NCBI GenBank assembly: GCA_002305535.1
Contig: DBRE01000033.1
Coordinates: 18,640-27,171, forward strand
DNA from: Syntrophomonas sp. UBA1376
Lineage (GTDB): Bacteria; Bacillota; Syntrophomonadia; Syntrophomonadales; Syntrophomonadaceae
Direction of reading: 5' to 3'
Length of the DNA stretch: 8,532 nt
Shown: piece by piece, positions 5,977 through 8,532 of the stretch
Layout of the letters: each line of letters starts with the position of its first letter
Numbering within the stretch: position 1 is the stretch's first letter
Program-made: the position numbers and the translations under genes
The notes under the pieces: model-generated
The model's input: only the letters and a program-made list of their open reading frames with translations
Database searches by the model: none
What the model was told of the DNA's origin: nothing

Positions 5977-6699
5977 TCATTCCTCGTTGCCACCTGAAAA
6001 TTCCTGCAAATATTGGCCCAGGCTACGAGCCCGGTAGCCGCGTTTTCCAATCTCCTGCAAAAGGATCGGTAAAGCCTGGGTGGTGGAAGGGGTCACCTCG
6101 TGCAGAACAATTATGGCCCCCGGCTGAAGATTCACCAAAACATGATTGATGATCTGTTGAGGTGTAGACTGGTAATCGCGAGGATCCACTGACCACATCA
6201 CATTCCATTGAAATCCCACCGCAGCTGCTGCATCTAAAACCTTATTGTTATAAGCCCCATTGGGAGGGCGAAAATAAGGCCAGAACTGCCCGGTGGCAGC
6301 GTTGATCAGAGTCTTGGTCCTTTCCAGTTGCTGAATGATCTGCCAGGGTGATAATCCCGTCAAACTGACATGGTCATAGCTGTGAACCCCAATATCATTA
6401 TCTCCCTGGTAAATATCACCGAGCAGAGCGGGATGCTTTTCGGCCTGTTTGCCCAGAATAAACCAGGTGGCCTGACTTTGGTACTTTTTTAATGACGCCA
6501 AGGCTAAAGGGGTAAAAACGGGCTCGGGGCCATCATCAAAAGAAAGGAAGATCACCTTTTCACTGGTATCGATAAAGCGGATAGTAAGTATAGCTATAGA
6601 AATACACCTCGCTGGCAGCTTGACCTCCGCACATGGAGTCAAGTATGCATGGGCTGTAGTAAGCCTATTTGTAATACATATGCTAAGATCTCCGTTCAC
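5977..6699 (-). CDS. Polysaccharide deacetylase (NodB / carbohydrate esterase 4)
   Basis: The product is a metal-dependent N-deacetylase acting on peptidoglycan, chitin or a related exopolysaccharide. All five family motifs are present (240-residue numbering): SFDDGPE with Asp55 and Asp56, HSYDH (106-110), RPPNGAYN (144-151), VDPRDY (171-176) and VLHE (198-201). The catalytic domain starts near residue 43 (IDTSEKVIFLSFDDGP). Residues 1-42 do not look like a normal signal peptide or a known domain, and the GTG at 6699 has only a weak GAAAGGG site, so the true start is uncertain. In the region before residue 43, another frame encodes an aromatic-rich peptide ending exactly where the good frame begins, raising the possibility of a frameshift (see findings). 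The gene is divergent from the M15 wall peptidase at 6837, consistent with a shared envelope role. Function is firm, N-terminus is not. Confidence 0.88.
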   Translation of the reverse strand: MNGDLSICITNRLTTAHAYLTPCAEVKLPARCISIAILTIRFIDTSEKVIFLSFDDGPEPVFTPLALASLKKYQSQATWFILGKQAEKHPALLGDIYQGDNDIGVHSYDHVSLTGLSPWQIIQQLERTKTLINAATGQFWPYFRPPNGAYNNKVLDAAAAVGFQWNVMWSVDPRDYQSTPQQIINHVLVNLQPGAIIVLHEVTPSTTQALPILLQEIGKRGYRARSLGQYLQEFSGGNEE

Positions 6700-6738
6700 A
6701 GAATAAGCCCTTTCCCCCTTGTTTACCTTATGTTACCT

Positions 6739-6768
6739 TTGACTCGCTTTTACTGGCATAGTTAGAAT
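6739..6768 (+). promoter_or_regulatory. Sigma-A promoter for the M15 peptidase gene
   Basis: TTGACT (6739-6744) and TAGAAT (6763-6768) are separated by 18 bases, each one mismatch from consensus. They lie about 70 bases upstream of the ATG at 6837, leaving a short leader with AAGGAG at 6825-6830. Confidence 0.7.
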
Positions 6769-6836
6769 AATTGTATATTCTTTAGCATCGAAATGAAGAA
6801 ATCAATGCCGTAATAAGCCGACATAAGGAGTAAGGA

Positions 6837-8102
6837 ATGCAGTACATATCAAATCGCATAATCATACCCCTGACACTGGTAGTCATATCGGTCGTACTAC
6901 TGTTGGTGTATCAGTTTGCCTATGCCTCTTCACCGCCTCTGGTGGAAACCGGGGAATTCAGCCTCCATCAGAACCAGAATAAGGCTACCTTAATGGGAAC
7001 CATTACCGATACGGGCGGTCAGGAGATCAGCCAGTATGGCTTCATATGGGGGACAAGCCCTGATCTGGAAAACGGTGAGACGATCACTGTCCCGGCCAAT
7101 GCAGAAGGCTTTGGAACAGAGATAGCTGATTTGCAGGAAGGCACTACTTATTATTACCAAGCCTTTGCCGTCAATAACAAAGGAGTTGGTCAAGGAGAAA
7201 TAAAAAGCCTGACTGTACCCGAAAACCAGCCTCCCACTGTTGCCATCACCAGACCCGCCGATCAAGCCTCCGTAACCCAGGGGGGAAGCATATCCATCAC
7301 GGCAAATGCCAGCGATGACCAACAGGTTGTCAGCATTATTTTAGAGATAAATGGTTCGGTCTGTTCGGAAGTTCAGAGTGAAAACTTAGATTTTAAGTGG
7401 GACACCGGTAAGGTGAAGCCGGGTACATATGAGATAAAAGTCACAGCTTTAGATGGCAAGAAAACCGCTGAAGAAGTGATAAGCTTGGAGGTCAAAACAA
7501 AGCCCGAACCACTGGCGCAGGTCACTGCCGTAGGCACACACCCACCAGGTCAAGCCAACCTGGACACATCTTCACGAGGGACAGGCTCCAACTATACATC
7601 AGCTTACGATAGCAAATATCCTAAACTAAGCAAGGTCAATGGATATTTTGGACAATTCCGCTATCGGGATACCTATGGGGGAAGGATCGAAATAGATCCT
7701 CAGTGGGTAAAAGAAAACATAGTCACCATCACCCTGCCCGGTATAAACCGTCAGGTACAGGTACATAAAGATGCCGCCGGAGCATTTATAAAGGCCTTCA
7801 CCTATATCGAGAATGGCTCAGCCACCATAAACGGCAAAACCGTGCCCTTGACCAGTTTGATACGAACTATGGACGGTACTTGGGTGCCGCGCCACATCGG
7901 CTGGTCAGCCAGCCGCAATTTGAGTAATCACTCCTGGGGAACAGCTATCGACATCAACGCCAGCGATCACTATCGTTATGTGGATCCGGCTAAAGAACCC
8001 CATGATCCCAATCTCATTCTATGGGAAAAAGCCTTCAAGCCAGCCGGTTTCAGCTGGGGCAACAGCTACAGTGACGCCATGCATTATGAACTGTTGTGGT
8101 AG
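6837..8102 (+). CDS. Secreted M15-family peptidase with FN3-like and Ig-like domains
   Basis: This 421-residue protein is a probable peptidoglycan peptidase of the VanY/CwlK-like M15 group, cutting peptide bridges in the wall. It starts with a signal peptide (hydrophobic 8-27, likely cleavage after AYA at 28-30). Next comes an FN3-like domain (about 34-127: YGFIWGTSPD, TTYYYQAFAVNNKG), then a bacterial Ig-like domain (about 130-220, opening PPTVAITRP), a Ser/Thr/Gly-rich linker, and the catalytic domain (about 260-421). Zinc ligands are visible as His365 and Asp372 in HSWGTAIDIN and His416 in DAMHYE, with Asp413 as likely catalytic acid/base. The two beta domains probably hold the enzyme to wall or surface sugars. 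The ATG at 6837 has AAGGAG six bases upstream. A sporulation or growth role is possible but not shown. Confidence 0.93.
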   Translation: MQYISNRIIIPLTLVVISVVLLLVYQFAYASSPPLVETGEFSLHQNQNKATLMGTITDTGGQEISQYGFIWGTSPDLENGETITVPANAEGFGTEIADLQEGTTYYYQAFAVNNKGVGQGEIKSLTVPENQPPTVAITRPADQASVTQGGSISITANASDDQQVVSIILEINGSVCSEVQSENLDFKWDTGKVKPGTYEIKVTALDGKKTAEEVISLEVKTKPEPLAQVTAVGTHPPGQANLDTSSRGTGSNYTSAYDSKYPKLSKVNGYFGQFRYRDTYGGRIEIDPQWVKENIVTITLPGINRQVQVHKDAAGAFIKAFTYIENGSATINGKTVPLTSLIRTMDGTWVPRHIGWSASRNLSNHSWGTAIDINASDHYRYVDPAKEPHDPNLILWEKAFKPAGFSWGNSYSDAMHYELLW

Positions 8103-8142
8103 GCGTTAGCCTGCGGGTCTGCCTTGTAGGGGGAGGGGGCGG

Positions 8143-8169
8143 TCTTCGTGCCGACTTGCCACAGGATGA
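8143..8169 (+). repeat. Degenerate half-element of the palindromic repeat
   Basis: CTTCGTGCC followed by CCACAGGATGA resembles the right half of the 79-bp repeat (CTTCGGTCGTGCC then CCACAGGATGA at 8274-8298) with an internal shift. It points the same way as the full copy 50 bases downstream and looks like a decayed relic. Confidence 0.4.
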
Positions 8170-8220
8170 GAATATCCATTATTCCTTCACTTTCACATTA
8201 ACCGTCCCCATGCCTTACGT

Positions 8221-8299
8221 GTCATTCTGAGGCGTAGCCGAAGAATCTTTATTGGTGCCAGAGGGAAAGATCCTTCGGTCGTGCCTCCCACAGGATGAC
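8221..8299 (+). repeat. 79-bp composite palindromic repeat, copy B
   Basis: This copy is inverted relative to the one at 4147-4225; the six differences are at repeat positions 12, 18, 32, 37, 63 and 70. The left half can fold as ATTCT/AGAAT, a symmetric GA/GA step, then GGC/GCC closing a GTA loop. In copy A the inner stem is GAC/GTC, so positions 12 and 18 change together and keep the pair. The right half has ATCCT/AGGAT ends. It sits in the gap before topB and codes for nothing. Confidence 0.9.
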
Positions 8300-8371
8300 A
8301 CTTAAAAGGGTACTCTTTCAGCAGTCTCGAACCTTCCCCATCTCTATGCCTTTCATCTTTCTATCCCAATC

Positions 8372-8402
8372 TTGGTTACATATTCCTGCCCTGTGATACA
8401 AT
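8372..8402 (+). promoter_or_regulatory. Probable promoter for topB
   Basis: TGATACAAT places a TACAAT box (8397-8402) after a TGn extension. TTGGTT (8372-8377) or the overlapping TGGTTA (8373-8378) could serve as -35 with a spacer of 18 to 19. It is about 32 bases upstream of the start at 8435, so the leader is short. Confidence 0.5.
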
Positions 8403-8434
8403 AAGATAATCCATTTGAGAGGTATATTGTCTAT

Positions 8435-8532
8435 ATGAAATCGTTAGTACTAGCAGAAAAACCCAGTGTAGCCCGAGAGATTGCGCGGGTTTTGAAATGT
8501 AGCAGCAAGAACAAAGGCTATATGGAAGGGCC
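8435..8532 (+). CDS. topB: DNA topoisomerase III (type IA), N-terminal fragment
   Basis: Only the first 32 codons are in the window; the gene runs off the right edge. The start, MKSLVLAEKPSVAREIARVL, is the hallmark opening of type IA topoisomerases of the TopB class. It is the first strand of the Toprim domain, with the catalytic acidic residue at Glu8 in AEKPS. NKGYMEG follows, as in TopB. The enzyme relaxes negatively supercoiled DNA and unlinks single-stranded crossings through a 5'-phosphotyrosine. The ATG at 8435 has GAGAGG (8417-8422) twelve bases upstream, a rather long spacing, but no better start exists in frame. The open frame is intact as far as seen. Confidence 0.85.
   Translation, partial: MKSLVLAEKPSVAREIARVLKCSSKNKGYMEG

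Larger units (their letters stand above)
8103..8434. other. Gene-free interval with repeats and topB promoter
   Basis: This 332-base gap holds no convincing reading frame. From left to right it contains a G-rich stretch (about 8129-8142), a degenerate repeat half (8143-8169), the second 79-bp repeat (8221-8299) and, near its end, an extended -10 promoter for topB. I see no terminator with a proper T-run directly after the peptidase gene; the repeats might serve that role, but that is unproven. Confidence 0.6.

Overview
The window looks like chromosome of an anaerobic Firmicute in the Clostridia. Evidence: strong GGAGG-type ribosome sites, several GTG starts, sigma-A-like promoters, Gram-positive lipoproteins and wall enzymes, and a dispersed repeat with GTCATTCTGAG / GAAGAATCTTT ends. 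I recall that repeat type from Syntrophomonas- and Desulfotomaculum-like genomes, but the genus is a guess. No tRNA, rRNA, CRISPR array, transposase, phage gene or recognised defence system is visible.

Layout. (1) 1-926: a minus-strand unit. A leader RNA with the hallmarks of a molybdenum/tungsten-cofactor (Moco/Tuco) riboswitch precedes a TauB/SsuB-type ABC transporter ATPase; the rest of the operon lies beyond position 1. (2) 1034-1606: a divergent small lipoprotein of unknown function. (3) 1746-2660: a CPBP-family membrane protease on the minus strand, sharing a divergent promoter region with (4) a TANGO2/NRDE-family protein (2814-3590), followed by (5) a small two-TM zinc-ribbon protein (3708-4118). 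(6) 4119-4363: a repeat-rich gap with a 79-bp composite palindrome and a strong GC-rich hairpin. (7) 4364-5870: an AlkD-like DNA glycosylase and a lipoprotein staphylococcal-type nuclease with a C-terminal Ada-like zinc module. (8) 5977-8102: a divergent pair of cell-wall enzymes, a NodB-type polysaccharide deacetylase (minus) and a secreted M15 peptidase with FN3-like and Ig-like domains (plus). (9) 8103-8434: a second, inverted copy of the 79-bp repeat, then a promoter and the first 32 codons of topoisomerase III (topB).

How the parts may work together. Most genes are monocistronic housekeeping or envelope functions rather than one pathway. The clearest regulatory story is at the left end. 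The riboswitch, a downstream hairpin and a possible alternative pairing between them form a plausible off-switch for the transporter, suggesting that it imports molybdate, tungstate or something needed for cofactor use. The second notable signal is the 79-bp repeat. Its two copies differ at two positions that compensate each other in a small hairpin, so that fold appears to have been preserved by selection or by the way the element copies itself.
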